From contig QXXL01000093.1 of assembly GCA_009911505.1 (NCBI GenBank), forward strand, positions 24,524 to 88,523: a stretch of 64,000 nucleotides of DNA, given 5' to 3'. Position 1 is the stretch's first letter; every line of letters begins with the position of its first letter. The position numbers and the translations under genes were made by a program. Under the pieces are notes generated by a model, which was not told where the DNA came from, did no database searches, and saw only the letters and a program-made list of their open reading frames with translations. The stretch is from Lachnospiraceae bacterium (lineage in GTDB: Bacteria > Bacillota > Clostridia > Lachnospirales > Lachnospiraceae). This document shows positions 1 to 7,750 of this stretch, one piece after another.

Positions 1-1321
1 AGAGTGAAACGACCATCTGATCCCCATTCTCCTTCAGGTATCCAAGGTTCATGACATACTCAATATCTGCCCACGATAACGCCTGGCCGTGCGCTATGTT
101 CTGGCTGGTGATATGGTCACCCCATGCCCGGATCGTCCAATAGAAGGAGGTTTCCTGAACATCCACACCCCCGGTTAGCATTTTCGCCCACTCAGGAACG
201 GTAAATTCCGGCAGCTCCGTCCGTCTCTCCATGACAATGCTGGCAAAAACTAAGAGCTTCGTATCCTCCCACGGCTCGGCAAGCCAGCTGTTCGTGAAAT
301 TCTGCATCTTCTCCGGGTCCCCAAGGGAATCCAGATATTCCAGCGCAACTTCGGAGAACCTGACAAACGGGGAATATAGCACATTAATCCAGTAACCGAC
401 TTTCCTTCTGGACGCATTGTTCTCCTTTACGGTCTGCCACCGCCCCTGCTGGAGCATCCTGTCCTTGTGCTGGTCGGTGATGATGCAGCCGCATTCCTGG
501 CAGATGTACACCGCCTGATCCGCACGGTCTGAAATGGTAAGCCCGTCTTCATCCCCCGGATATTTAAGCTGCTTGAACTTCAGCTCTATATACTCGCCGC
601 AGTGCGGACATGGCACAAAATAGTGTTTCTCTATATCCGAGCCTTGCAAGGCTTTCCAGATCTGCCCCGTCTGGATGGTCGGTGTGCTGGTCATGTAAAT
701 CTTGCGGTTCCTGAATGTCTTTACACGTTCCCTTGCAAGGGAAATCGGGTCTGCCTCTTTCCGGGAGGCGGCAGGATATTTGTCCACCTCGTCCAAAAAC
801 AGATATTTGATAGCTTTGGAAGCAAGACTGGATGGGCTGTTCGCTCCCGATATCGTGAGATACATCGCCTCGAACTGCATCTCCAGTTTCTGTGACTGGA
901 ATTCCTTATACAGCCGCTTTAGCGCAGGACTGCTTTTCAGCATCGGCTTAATGCGGTTCTCGCTGATGGATTCCCCCAGCTTGTCGGATGGGTAAACCAC
1001 CATCGCCGGGGACGGGTCCTGCTGGATAATGTACCCCAGCATATTAAGCAGTGCTTCCGATCCGCCAATCTGCGTACACTTGCAAAGCGAAATTTCCTCT
1101 GTTTCGTAATTACACAGTTCATCCATGATTTCCTTCAGATATGGAGTTCTGTCATTCCTCCACGGTCCCGGCATCGCCGCCGTCTTGGAATCAAGAAAAC
1201 GGTATTTCTCTGCCCACTCTGAAACGGATATATCCTCCGGGGGCTGCAGTTGCCGCAGGGTTTCCCGGATATAGGATGGCACTTCGTATTTTTTGCGCCA
1301 GAGTCTCCGCCTTCTAGCCAT
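1..1321 (-). CDS. Phage terminase large subunit, GpA type (partial, runs off the left edge)
   Basis: Motor/nuclease subunit that packages DNA into the capsid. It reads from ATG at 1321 and stays open to the first base, giving about 440 codons of the N-terminal ATPase part; GpA-type proteins are usually 550-650 residues. Visible features are a Walker-A-like segment CKCTQIGGSEALLN, a Walker B-like LFLDEVDKYP, an STPT motif (ITMTSTPT-like) and a Cys4 zinc knuckle built from CPHCG and CQECG, which is typical of lambda gpA relatives. The start overlaps the stop of the small subunit gene by 8 bp (ATGGCTAG), so translation is probably coupled. The portal and head genes should follow off the left edge. 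Confidence 0.9.
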   Translation of the reverse strand, partial: MARRRRLWRKKYEVPSYIRETLRQLQPPEDISVSEWAEKYRFLDSKTAAMPGPWRNDRTPYLKEIMDELCNYETEEISLCKCTQIGGSEALLNMLGYIIQQDPSPAMVVYPSDKLGESISENRIKPMLKSSPALKRLYKEFQSQKLEMQFEAMYLTISGANSPSSLASKAIKYLFLDEVDKYPAASRKEADPISLARERVKTFRNRKIYMTSTPTIQTGQIWKALQGSDIEKHYFVPCPHCGEYIELKFKQLKYPGDEDGLTISDRADQAVYICQECGCIITDQHKDRMLQQGRWQTVKENNASRRKVGYWINVLYSPFVRFSEVALEYLDSLGDPEKMQNFTNSWLAEPWEDTKLLVFASIVMERRTELPEFTVPEWAKMLTGGVDVQETSFYWTIRAWGDHITSQNIAHGQALSWADIEYVMNLGYLKENGDQMVVSL

Positions 1322-1970
1322 CGCCATCACCCTTTGAATTTTCCGCAGCGGCAATAATGTCTTTTACATCCTGCGGTTTCACCACGCTTGCCACAACGAA
1401 CGATTTTAAAAGCTCGGCAATCTCGCCGGACACTTCCTTTTCCACTTTTCGGGCTTCCAGAGGGTCTAGCTGCCCGGAGAGCATTCCGCTGACCCTTGCC
1501 GGGAGTGACATAGCGAATTTCTTAAATACCAAAAAGAACTTTGCATAATCCAGCTTCACCTCTTCCACGGAAATATAATCCCCTGCGGCGATTGCCGTTT
1601 TCAGACGGTGAAGCTCCCCCTGGCTTTCCTTCAGCGCAATATCTGCCGCCATTTTCTGTTCCCGGAGTTCTATCTCCTTGTCCGTCCGATGCTGCTTCCC
1701 ATATGCCTTTTCTGAAAGATACTGGATATATCTCTGCGTGGTCGGGATCAGGTCATACCGTCTGCACTTATGCCCCTCCTCGTCCACAGCGGCCACCGTT
1801 TCAATCACGCCGTCCTGGGTGAGCTGCTGTACCCTGCGTGTGCCGGAAAAGCCGAACAGCTTCGCTATAATTTCTGTCCTTACAAGATTTGTTGAATTTC
1901 CTGTTTCACTCATCCAAATTGCCCCCCCAGCAGAAATAATGAGTTCGGTCAAATTTTCTTCTACAATCAT
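1314..1970 (-). CDS. Phage terminase small subunit, Nu1-like DNA-binding protein
   Basis: 218 residues. The N-terminal third resembles a winged helix (TEIIAKLFGFSGTRRVQQLT), the middle is a charged helix rich in Glu/Lys/Gln, and the C-terminus is helical. This is the layout of Nu1-type small terminases that recognise the packaging site for a GpA large subunit. It sits directly before that large subunit (8-bp overlap) and its start overlaps the stop of the upstream methylase gene by 4 bp. Assignment rests on position and on the N-terminal helix-turn-helix pattern; I cannot verify the family by alignment. Confidence 0.75.
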   Translation of the reverse strand: MIVEENLTELIISAGGAIWMSETGNSTNLVRTEIIAKLFGFSGTRRVQQLTQDGVIETVAAVDEEGHKCRRYDLIPTTQRYIQYLSEKAYGKQHRTDKEIELREQKMAADIALKESQGELHRLKTAIAAGDYISVEEVKLDYAKFFLVFKKFAMSLPARVSGMLSGQLDPLEARKVEKEVSGEIAELLKSFVVASVVKPQDVKDIIAAAENSKGDGDG

Positions 1971-3184
1971 CTATCTTCTTTTACCGCTGTCTTCCCGGTA
2001 AATTCCTCCCATCGCCTCACGATTACATCGCAGTAAACCTCGTCCAGTTCTATGCAGTAAGCCCTGCGTTCAAGCTGCTCTGCCGCTATGATGGTTGTTC
2101 CTGAACCGCAGAAAGAATCAAGGACGATGTCCCCTGACTTCGTACTGTTCTGGATCAGGTATCCGAACAGAGGAACCGGCTTCATGGTCGGATGCTCTTT
2201 ACTGCGAGCCGGCCTATCAAACTGCAGGAGAGTGGTCTGCTTCCTGTCCGAGTACCACGCATGGCTTGCGCCCTCATTCCATCCGTAAAGACATGGCTCA
2301 TGCTGCCACTGGTAATCCTGCCTTCCCATTACGAGAATATCCTTTGCCCATATCAGGCATTGGCGCACTTGCCACCCAACGTCCATGCAAGCCCCACGGA
2401 AGTCATACCCCTTGGAGTCAGCATGCCAGATATAAAAAGCCGCCCCGGATTTCATTGATCCTTTCGCAATGGAAAAAACTCCGAGCAGGAAATCACGGAA
2501 TTCCTGATCCGTCATTTTATCGTTTTCTATTTTCAGCGCATCCTTCGTCTTTCCGACATAGTCCACGTTGTACGGCGGATCTGTCAGGAAAAGGTCTGCC
2601 TTCATGCCGCCCATCAGCTTCCCCATATCATCAGCATTCCTGGCATCGCCACAGACAAGCCTGTGTTCCCCAAGCACCCACACGTCCCCTCGCTTCGTCC
2701 GGGTTTCTTTCCGGGCAGCGGAAAGAGCTGCCTCTTCGTCAAAGTCCCCATCTTCCTTCGCTTCATCGTTGTCAAACTTTATTTTCAGGTTCTCCAGTTC
2801 GTCATAGGTGAAGCCGGAAAGCTGCATATCAATGTCGCTTAAGTCCAGTTCGATCAGAAGGTCGCACAGTTTCTCCTCATCCCATTCGCCAGTGATTTTA
2901 TTCAGGGCAATGTTCAGGGCTTTCTCCTGCTCCTTGGTCGCATCCACAACAACAACTTGCGTGGTATCGTACCCCAAGTCCAGCAGGACGTTATACCGCT
3001 GGTGACCGCCGATAATCGTGCCGTCTGAATTCACGATGATCGGGTCAACGTACCCGAATGCCTCTATGCTGTTCTTGATATTCTCATACTCAGGATCGCC
3101 CGGCTTTAGTGCCACCCTCGGATTGTAATCCGCAGGATGAAGCTCCGAAAGCAGACGCTCCTGAAGGTTCAGTGTGGTTTTCAT
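1967..3184 (-). CDS. ParB-like nuclease domain fused to a beta-class DNA methyltransferase
   Basis: 405 residues with two parts. Residues about 1-110 form a ParB/sulfiredoxin-like domain (HPADYNPR, then GGHQRYNVL). Residues about 165-400 are an N6-adenine/N4-cytosine methylase with DPPYNVDY (motif IV) preceding FCGSGTT (motif I), the order of the beta class. Such fusions are common next to phage terminases, where they modify phage DNA or protect it from host restriction. It is intact, unlike the two other methylase genes of this prophage at 7751-8553 and 18457-18914. The stop overlaps the small terminase start, so it lies in the same transcript. Confidence 0.9.
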   Translation of the reverse strand: MKTTLNLQERLLSELHPADYNPRVALKPGDPEYENIKNSIEAFGYVDPIIVNSDGTIIGGHQRYNVLLDLGYDTTQVVVVDATKEQEKALNIALNKITGEWDEEKLCDLLIELDLSDIDMQLSGFTYDELENLKIKFDNDEAKEDGDFDEEAALSAARKETRTKRGDVWVLGEHRLVCGDARNADDMGKLMGGMKADLFLTDPPYNVDYVGKTKDALKIENDKMTDQEFRDFLLGVFSIAKGSMKSGAAFYIWHADSKGYDFRGACMDVGWQVRQCLIWAKDILVMGRQDYQWQHEPCLYGWNEGASHAWYSDRKQTTLLQFDRPARSKEHPTMKPVPLFGYLIQNSTKSGDIVLDSFCGSGTTIIAAEQLERRAYCIELDEVYCDVIVRRWEEFTGKTAVKEDR

Positions 3185-3441
3185 GAAATCCCCCTATCCG
3201 CCCCATGGGGCCAGTGCGTAACGAAACGCAAAAAAACTTTTTTATAAAATCCGGGCAAAAGCCGGACCTTCCTCGGACCCGCATGCCGTACCCCCTCTGG
3301 GTAGTACCTACGCCGGCCCCGGCCGCATCCCTCGCCTCTGCGCCAGCTGGCGCATAAAGGACAAAAAAAGGACAGCTCTCGCTGTCTTTGCCGGAACGCA
3401 GGGATACCCCCTGCCGCCCTTTCTTTATTCAGTTGTTCCAC
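3181..3441 (-). CDS. Possible small ORF upstream of the methylase
   Basis: 86-residue Arg-rich reading frame that ends in an ATGA overlap with the methylase start, the kind of coupling seen throughout this operon. It has one CPLC pair, but the composition is odd and no domain is recognised. The DNA here also contains short inverted repeats, so this could equally be leader sequence. Low certainty. Confidence 0.3.
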   Translation of the reverse strand: MEQLNKERAAGGIPAFRQRQRELSFFCPLCASWRRGEGCGRGRRRYYPEGVRHAGPRKVRLLPGFYKKVFLRFVTHWPHGADRGIS

Positions 3442-3540
3442 GTTACCATCATATCACACATAGAAGTCGCATGGAGTCGCATCTTTTATAAAGCCCTGCG
3501 AAGCCTTGCTGTACAAGGCTTTGAAGCCTCTCGCACTGCT

Positions 3541-3830
3541 TCGTTATGTGCGCCCCGTGCGCCCGTCTTCTGCCCTGTGCGCCCCAGTATAGACAAGCCC
3601 TGCGTCATCTATACACCGTGCGTGTGTGCGCCCCTGCGTGGGCGTGTGGTGCGTGGCTGTGCGTGTGTGCGTGTCGTGGAGCGTCTATGCGTGGCTCACA
3701 GCCCTATATATGCCCTGCTATACATCCGCCCATATATGCGCCCCTATATACCGGGCTGTCATGCCCCCTTATATAAGCCCCCTGCACAGCCCCCTATATA
3801 CAAGACCCTGAAATCCGGCCTATAATCAGG
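3541..3830. repeat. Low-complexity repeat tract: GTGTGCG-rich part and interspersed CCCTATATA units
   Basis: The gap between 3442 and 4014 has no convincing gene. Its left part is built of GCGTG/GTGCGCCCC words. Its right part carries repeated CCCTATATA units at 3702-3710, 3742-3750 and 3792-3800, plus a CCCCCTTATATAAG variant at 3764-3776 and CATATATG at 3731-3738. A short direct repeat GTCGCATGGAGTCGCAT lies at about 3466-3482. It sits between the late-activator-like gene and the terminase block, so a late promoter or packaging role is possible. That is inference only. Confidence 0.6.
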
Positions 3831-3864
3831 CCTTAAAAATCCGGCTTTGATTTCCCGGAAAATA

Positions 3865-4113
3865 TACCCCACTTTAGTTTTCCAGGCGGATACCCCACCT
3901 TGTTTTTTTGCCTCCTGAAGGACTGCATATTCCCAAAAATCCCGGCAGAAAAAACTTGGAAAATCTCCGGCCAGTTATCCTGAAAGGAAAGCCCATGCAT
4001 TAAAATCGGCATTCTCAGCTTTCCTTCCCCTGGCCCCGTTTATTTTTCCGGGGTTTTTTCTGGTTTAAATTCCCGGATTTATTTCCCGGCTTCATACCCC
4101 CACTTTGTTTTTT
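3865..4113. repeat. Three direct repeats TACCCCAC(C/T)TTgTTTT
   Basis: Copies at 3865-3881 (TACCCCACTTTAGTTTT), 3891-3908 (TACCCCACCTTGTTTTTT) and, with one extra C, 4095-4112. The third lies inside the 3' end of the regulator gene 4015-4620. On the minus strand each reads AAAACAAAGTGGGGTA. They immediately follow the candidate late activator in the direction of transcription, so they could be binding sites for it or for another regulator; no experiment is implied by the sequence. Confidence 0.5.
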
Positions 4114-4620
4114 CGGCTTCGCACGGTCATGCTCCATACACCACAGCAGATAGTCCTTCTCATTGGATTTTACCATCTTCTGAATCCGGGGATTTAACAA
4201 AAGCCTGTCAATGGTGGCGTTATACCGCCTGATGCACTGGCTCTTCGACATAGGGATTGCCGCCTCTATATCCGGCCACTGCATCATGTCAATGTGGCGC
4301 ATCTCAAATATCTCCCGGTCAATCTCCGTGATTGGTATGTATTCAATGATGGTCATCACCCTGACGATCGCCTTCTCTATCTCACTTTTCTGCTTATAGA
4401 TGCGCTCCTCAATATCCGCCAGCTGGAAAACGATGGACGCTGCGCCTTCTCCCGGATCTTTCCGCTTTATGATAGGCTCATACCCAACGCCGCCGATCGG
4501 CGCATTCCTTTCCGCATTTATCCTTTTCAGCCGTTCATCCAGTCTCCTTTTATGATCCTCTGCCCTGAATGCCTGTCCAAGCATCCATTTCAGCACGTCT
4601 TCCTGCACTGACTTCTCCAT
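4015..4620 (-). CDS. Phage transcriptional regulator, DUF1492/ArpU-like sigma-related protein
   Basis: 201 residues from ATG 4620, chosen because AGGAGG lies 10 bases before it; an upstream ATG at 4629 is too close to that site. Residues about 90-160 contain a sigma region 4-like helix-turn-helix (REIFEMRHIDMMQWPDIEAA followed by MSKSQCIRRYN). The C-terminal 40 residues are very basic. Proteins of this type are often late-gene activators and sit, as here, just before the terminase block. No overlap with the upstream nuclease gene (14-bp gap). Confidence 0.7.
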   Translation of the reverse strand: MEKSVQEDVLKWMLGQAFRAEDHKRRLDERLKRINAERNAPIGGVGYEPIIKRKDPGEGAASIVFQLADIEERIYKQKSEIEKAIVRVMTIIEYIPITEIDREIFEMRHIDMMQWPDIEAAIPMSKSQCIRRYNATIDRLLLNPRIQKMVKSNEKDYLLWCMEHDRAKPKKQSGGMKPGNKSGNLNQKKPRKNKRGQGKES

Positions 4621-4634
4621 GCCGCCCATACCTC

Positions 4635-5054
4635 CTATAAAATCAATTTCCCTTCGCCGAACCGCCATTTCAATACGCTTACCGCCTCCTCTGGGTAAGT
4701 CACGACCGCAGCCGTTCCCCCGGAAGCATTAATCTTCCTGATTGCCAGTTCCTGAAGGCTTGAAACCTCGCCGAATACCGGCCGCTTTACCTCAAATCCA
4801 AAATACTGCCCCCGGACGATACACATAATGTCAGGAATCCCACCGATGCTGTATGCCCCCTGCGATACCTTTACGATGTATGTGTCCGGGTATTCCTCAT
4901 GGAGCGCATCCATGATTTTTTTCTGGAAATACCTCTCCGGGGGAATCCTCTCCCTTAACCACTTCACGGCCTGCGCCTTTGTAATGCCACGCTCCTTTTG
5001 CACCTCCGCTATATAATCCCTGTCCTTCCACCCTGCCTCATAATGTTCCAGCAT
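4635..5054 (-). CDS. VRR-NUC domain nuclease
   Basis: 139 residues from ATG 5054, preceded by GGAGG at 8 bases. The core has the VRR-NUC signature: GGIPDIMCI, then FGFEVKRP, then QELAIRKI. This gives the Asp and Glu-x-Lys residues of a PD-(D/E)XK fold. Phage VRR-NUC proteins are stand-alone Holliday-junction-type or DNA-processing nucleases in the replication module. Overlaps the upstream gene by 17 bp. Confidence 0.9.
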   Translation of the reverse strand: MLEHYEAGWKDRDYIAEVQKERGITKAQAVKWLRERIPPERYFQKKIMDALHEEYPDTYIVKVSQGAYSIGGIPDIMCIVRGQYFGFEVKRPVFGEVSSLQELAIRKINASGGTAAVVTYPEEAVSVLKWRFGEGKLIL

Positions 5055-5619
5055 ATTCTTTCCTCCTGTCTTCATATTCCCTGCGGATCAGTTCTGCCGT
5101 TGGCGGCAGCATAATCCGCCACTCGTCCTTCCCTTTCGCCTTCCAGATATTATGTTCTTCAATCCAGCCCATGCCTATAATTCTATTCCACGCAGAGAAC
5201 ACTCCTTCGCCAAGCGTCCGCCTCCCCTCTTCGTTGTACACATCGCAATGCTCAATCCAGTAAGGCGCATATCCTTCATAGAATACCCGGTCATGCACCG
5301 GGCATAACGCTTCGAGGAACTTATCCACGTCATACGTGGTGAAAAGAATCCGGCTGGCTTCCTTAAATGCCCCCTTCGCTTTTTCTTCTGCCAGGATCAT
5401 ATTAATCCGTTCAATTACCCCGTCCGACCCGTCCCCTTTCAGGATCAGGATGCCGGAGAGAATGAACCCCCTGCAAATTTCCGTGGCATCTTTTGCAATT
5501 TTTATTTTCAAGGCCTTCAGCTGCTTTTCGAACTGCTTTTTCTGTTCTTCAGACATCTGTTCCTCGTTTCGCCTTAGTTTTCCCAGCTTTTCCTCGATTT
5601 CCGTGAAGATATTTGCCAC
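5038..5619 (-). CDS. Phage protein of unknown function
   Basis: 193 residues starting at GTG 5619 with GGAGG 8 bases upstream; the Shine-Dalgarno region overlaps the first copy of the TTACACC repeat array. The N-terminal 55 residues form a charged coiled coil (EEKLGKLRRNEEQMSEEQKK); the rest has aromatic-rich segments such as RVFYEGYAPYW. No family recognised. Downstream it overlaps the VRR-NUC gene, so it is probably co-translated with it. Confidence 0.6.
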   Translation of the reverse strand: MANIFTEIEEKLGKLRRNEEQMSEEQKKQFEKQLKALKIKIAKDATEICRGFILSGILILKGDGSDGVIERINMILAEEKAKGAFKEASRILFTTYDVDKFLEALCPVHDRVFYEGYAPYWIEHCDVYNEEGRRTLGEGVFSAWNRIIGMGWIEEHNIWKAKGKDEWRIMLPPTAELIRREYEDRRKEYAGTL

Positions 5620-5622
5620 CTT

Positions 5623-5924
5623 TTACACCTCCAGCCGTTACACCTTTGTTACACCAAAATTTTAGTCGGGTGATACTGCACAATCTTTGAATTTCTGCGG
5701 TTTTGCCACTCCGTTTACACCTTTTACACCTTTTTTTATATATACCTTTATTTTTTTTAGAAAAGTGCAGGATTGCAAATTGCACTTTCACTTTTCTTTT
5801 TATAGTTATATTCGTAAAATAGGTGTAAATGGTGTAACCATATGCTTTCAAGCCTTGATTTTACTGGATTTTTACGGTTACACCATAGGTTACACCTTTT
5901 ACAAAATAGGTGTAACTGGTGTAA
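5623..5924. repeat. Array of 11 TTACACC/GGTGTAA heptamers with a central inverted repeat
   Basis: About 300 bp without a gene. TTACACC occurs at 5623, 5638, 5649, 5715, 5724, 5878 and 5890; its complement GGTGTAA at 5822, 5831, 5909 and 5918 (first bases). Units come in pairs 9-15 bp apart. The centre (5759-5800) holds AGAAAAGTGCA facing TGCACTTT and an AT-rich tract. Clustered short repeats around an AT-rich stretch resemble an iteron-type replication origin or a regulator-binding array. It lies inside the replication module of prophage A. Confidence 0.75.
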
Positions 5925-6134
5925 CTAAAACCGCCGCTCTGCCCTCGGCTCGAATTCCACGCACCTGTCATCAAACTCCGTGATGTCAAGATAGGCTTCG
6001 CTGTCCAAATTAAGGCAGTAATACCCTGCGCCCTGCTCCCCATTGCCGCACCAGACGTGCGATTGGCATTTTCCGCAACGCTCGTCCCGGCTCTGGGACG
6101 GCATCCCACACCTATTCTCCATCGCCATCTTCAT
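5925..6134 (-). CDS. Small Cys-rich phage protein
   Basis: 69 residues with CG-x2-C (CGKC) and further Cys/His positions (CQSHVWC, YYCL), consistent with a small zinc-binding protein. Its start overlaps the upstream gene by 23 bp. Function unknown; such proteins are common fillers in early operons of Clostridia phages. Confidence 0.55.
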   Translation of the reverse strand: MKMAMENRCGMPSQSRDERCGKCQSHVWCGNGEQGAGYYCLNLDSEAYLDITEFDDRCVEFEPRAERRF

Positions 6135-6354
6135 CCTCTCCTTTCATCTTTTCCACCATGGAAAGCATAATGCCTAGCATCGTCTGCGCTTGCTGCTCCT
6201 GCTCAATCTCTGTCTTGAATACATTCATATACGACATGACCACCACGCTGGCAATCTGCGCCGCCATGTTGGGATTATGCGTATCCTGCATCGCCTTGTT
6301 GTACGCTATCATGTAAGCACTTACTGAATCCTGAATAATATTTGTATGTTTCAT
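6112..6354 (-). CDS. Small phage protein, unknown function
   Basis: 80 residues from ATG 6354, chosen because GGAAAGGAG precedes it and because it forms an ATGA overlap with the upstream stop. Helical, acidic C-terminus (MKGEDEDGDGE). The text SVVVMSYMNVF could be a hydrophobic helix. No recognised domain. Confidence 0.6.
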   Translation of the reverse strand: MKHTNIIQDSVSAYMIAYNKAMQDTHNPNMAAQIASVVVMSYMNVFKTEIEQEQQAQTMLGIMLSMVEKMKGEDEDGDGE

Positions 6355-6575
6355 TTCCGCTCTCCTTTCCCCAGAGCGCACTCCGTGCAAAGCGGAATCG
6401 CTCCCTGCGTCCTCACCAGAAGTTCCCTTGCAGGATCTGTCCAGCACTCCCTTCCGCACGCCGGGCATTTTGCTGGCTTCCAGCCTGTGTGACCTTCCGG
6501 CACATTTTTCTTAAGCGGCATACAGATATAGCCGCCACGGTCTGTCGGTTTCCTTGGCTCAATCCTCACGTTCAT
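6351..6575 (-). CDS. Small zinc-finger-like phage protein
   Basis: 74 residues. Two CxxC pairs (CPACGREC and CTEC) fit a single treble-clef or ribbon zinc site. The stop overlaps the next start (ATGA). Function unknown. Confidence 0.6.
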   Translation of the reverse strand: MNVRIEPRKPTDRGGYICMPLKKNVPEGHTGWKPAKCPACGRECWTDPARELLVRTQGAIPLCTECALGKGERK

Positions 6576-6846
6576 TCTTTGTTTCCGCTCCTTTCCCTTT
6601 ACTGAACACTTCCTCTATGCTCGCCTTAATCGCCGCCATCTTCTTTTCCCCTATTCCCTTGGTTTCAGAAACCGCCCGGAAGACTTCCTGAAGGTCAATC
6701 CCCGGCACGCTCTCCCTGCCGTCCTCGAATCCATATTTATATAAATCCACGCAGAAAGCCGTGAACTGCTGCCTGTCATACTTCTTAACATCCTTATACA
6801 TCTTCCTACTGATTTCCGGCATTTCGCCTCTTTTATTCCTGTTCAT
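6559..6846 (-). CDS. Small phage protein with a helix-hairpin-helix-like segment
   Basis: 95 residues from ATG 6846, selected for GGAGGG 6 bases before it; the longer frame to 6870 lacks a site. The C-terminal half has VSETKGIGEKKMAAI, which reads like a DNA-binding helix-hairpin-helix (xxGIGxKxxxxI). The first half is basic. Overlaps both neighbours by a few bases. Confidence 0.5.
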   Translation of the reverse strand: MNRNKRGEMPEISRKMYKDVKKYDRQQFTAFCVDLYKYGFEDGRESVPGIDLQEVFRAVSETKGIGEKKMAAIKASIEEVFSKGKGAETKNERED

Positions 6847-7057
6847 TTGCGCCCTCCATTTCCATCTCATCTATTTTTTCAAACAAATCCATAGCTGGAT
6901 ATTTTTTCTTCGGATACCTCTGATATACTGCTTCACATCTGCGTCCGTTTACATATTCCATAAAATATTTCACCGCCAATCTGTACGGAATATCCTTATG
7001 CTTCCCGGTCAACGTCAATTGGCTTTTGTCATAGTAGGTGATTCTAATTTTCCACAT
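6833..7057 (-). CDS. Phage protein of unknown function
   Basis: 74 residues, mixed alpha/beta look (MWKIRITYYDKSQLTL), acidic tail. It overlaps both the upstream (43 bp) and downstream (14 bp) genes, and its last codons provide the ribosome binding site of the next gene. No domain recognised. Confidence 0.5.
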   Translation of the reverse strand: MWKIRITYYDKSQLTLTGKHKDIPYRLAVKYFMEYVNGRRCEAVYQRYPKKKYPAMDLFEKIDEMEMEGANEQE

Positions 7058-7296
7058 CTTTCAATCCCAAGTGCCTCCATAATTTCATCATTTTTTCTTT
7101 CCTGCCTTATATACTCCTCCATGGCCGGACGCTTGCCGTCCAGATCATCCCATCTGTATATTTTATGGTTTTCACGCTCCCACTGCCCTTTGTAGCAGTT
7201 CCTGCAGGAGCAGATTCCTGAAAGCCAGCGCATTTCTCCGAAATACTCCGCCTCTCCACAGTGCTTGCAGATAACAATCCTTTTCATTTCATCCAT
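7015..7296 (-). CDS. Small zinc-ribbon-like phage protein
   Basis: 93 residues from ATG 7296, just inside the upstream stop; an ATG at 7287 is an alternative start. CKHCGEAEYFGEM and CSCRNC give four to five cysteines suited to one zinc ribbon. Function unknown. Confidence 0.55.
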   Translation of the reverse strand: MDEMKRIVICKHCGEAEYFGEMRWLSGICSCRNCYKGQWERENHKIYRWDDLDGKRPAMEEYIRQERKNDEIMEALGIERCGKLESPTMTKAN

Positions 7297-7297
7297 C

Positions 7298-7738
7298 CTA
7301 CAATTTCCCCTCCCAATTCCATAGCCCCTGCTTTCCGCTTGCCAGAATCGGTTCGTCAAAAAAAACGGCATTCTCCATCACCCACGCATACCTTCCCGGC
7401 GTGAAATCGCCGAACATGTACTCATCTGGATGCTGCTCTTTAATAAGGCGGCATATCTGTCCATCAATATATACGCAGTTTATTAGATTCGCCTTTCCGA
7501 TAATCGCCCCGGTCGGAAAGACATCTGCCCGGTTTGCAAATTCACGAAGGTTTTCGCTTGCCCTTTTCCACGCATCGTTCGGCATCTGCTTGATACCGAA
7601 TAGCACATTTTTTCTTCCTGCATGGATGAGGATTTCTCCCCGGTAATTCGTTTTCCAAGACCTTGTTTCACATTTTTTCTTTCCAGTTGCCAGTAACGTT
7701 GCCCACGGCTGCCATACCGTAATCGCCTTCATTTTCAT
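7298..7738 (-). CDS. ASCH-domain protein
   Basis: 146 residues. The ASCH/PUA-like fold is indicated by AITVWQPWATLLATGKKKCE near the start (the Trp-Gln-Pro and Gly-x-Lys core of the family), ILIHAGRK and YAWVMENA. ASCH domains bind RNA or modified nucleotides, and some remove acyl groups from modified cytidine. Frequent in phage early operons; the substrate here is unknown. Confidence 0.85.
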   Translation of the reverse strand: MKMKAITVWQPWATLLATGKKKCETRSWKTNYRGEILIHAGRKNVLFGIKQMPNDAWKRASENLREFANRADVFPTGAIIGKANLINCVYIDGQICRLIKEQHPDEYMFGDFTPGRYAWVMENAVFFDEPILASGKQGLWNWEGKL

Positions 7739-7750
7739 TCTCCATCCTTT

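Noticed and set aside
5549..5851. 100-codon leftward frame through the TTACACC repeat array
   Set aside because: It overlaps the repeat array and a real gene start, has no ribosome site and a Lys/Cys-biased composition produced by the repeats.
5623..5924. CRISPR array
   Set aside because: Repeats are 7 bp, in both orientations and irregularly spaced; no cas genes in the window.
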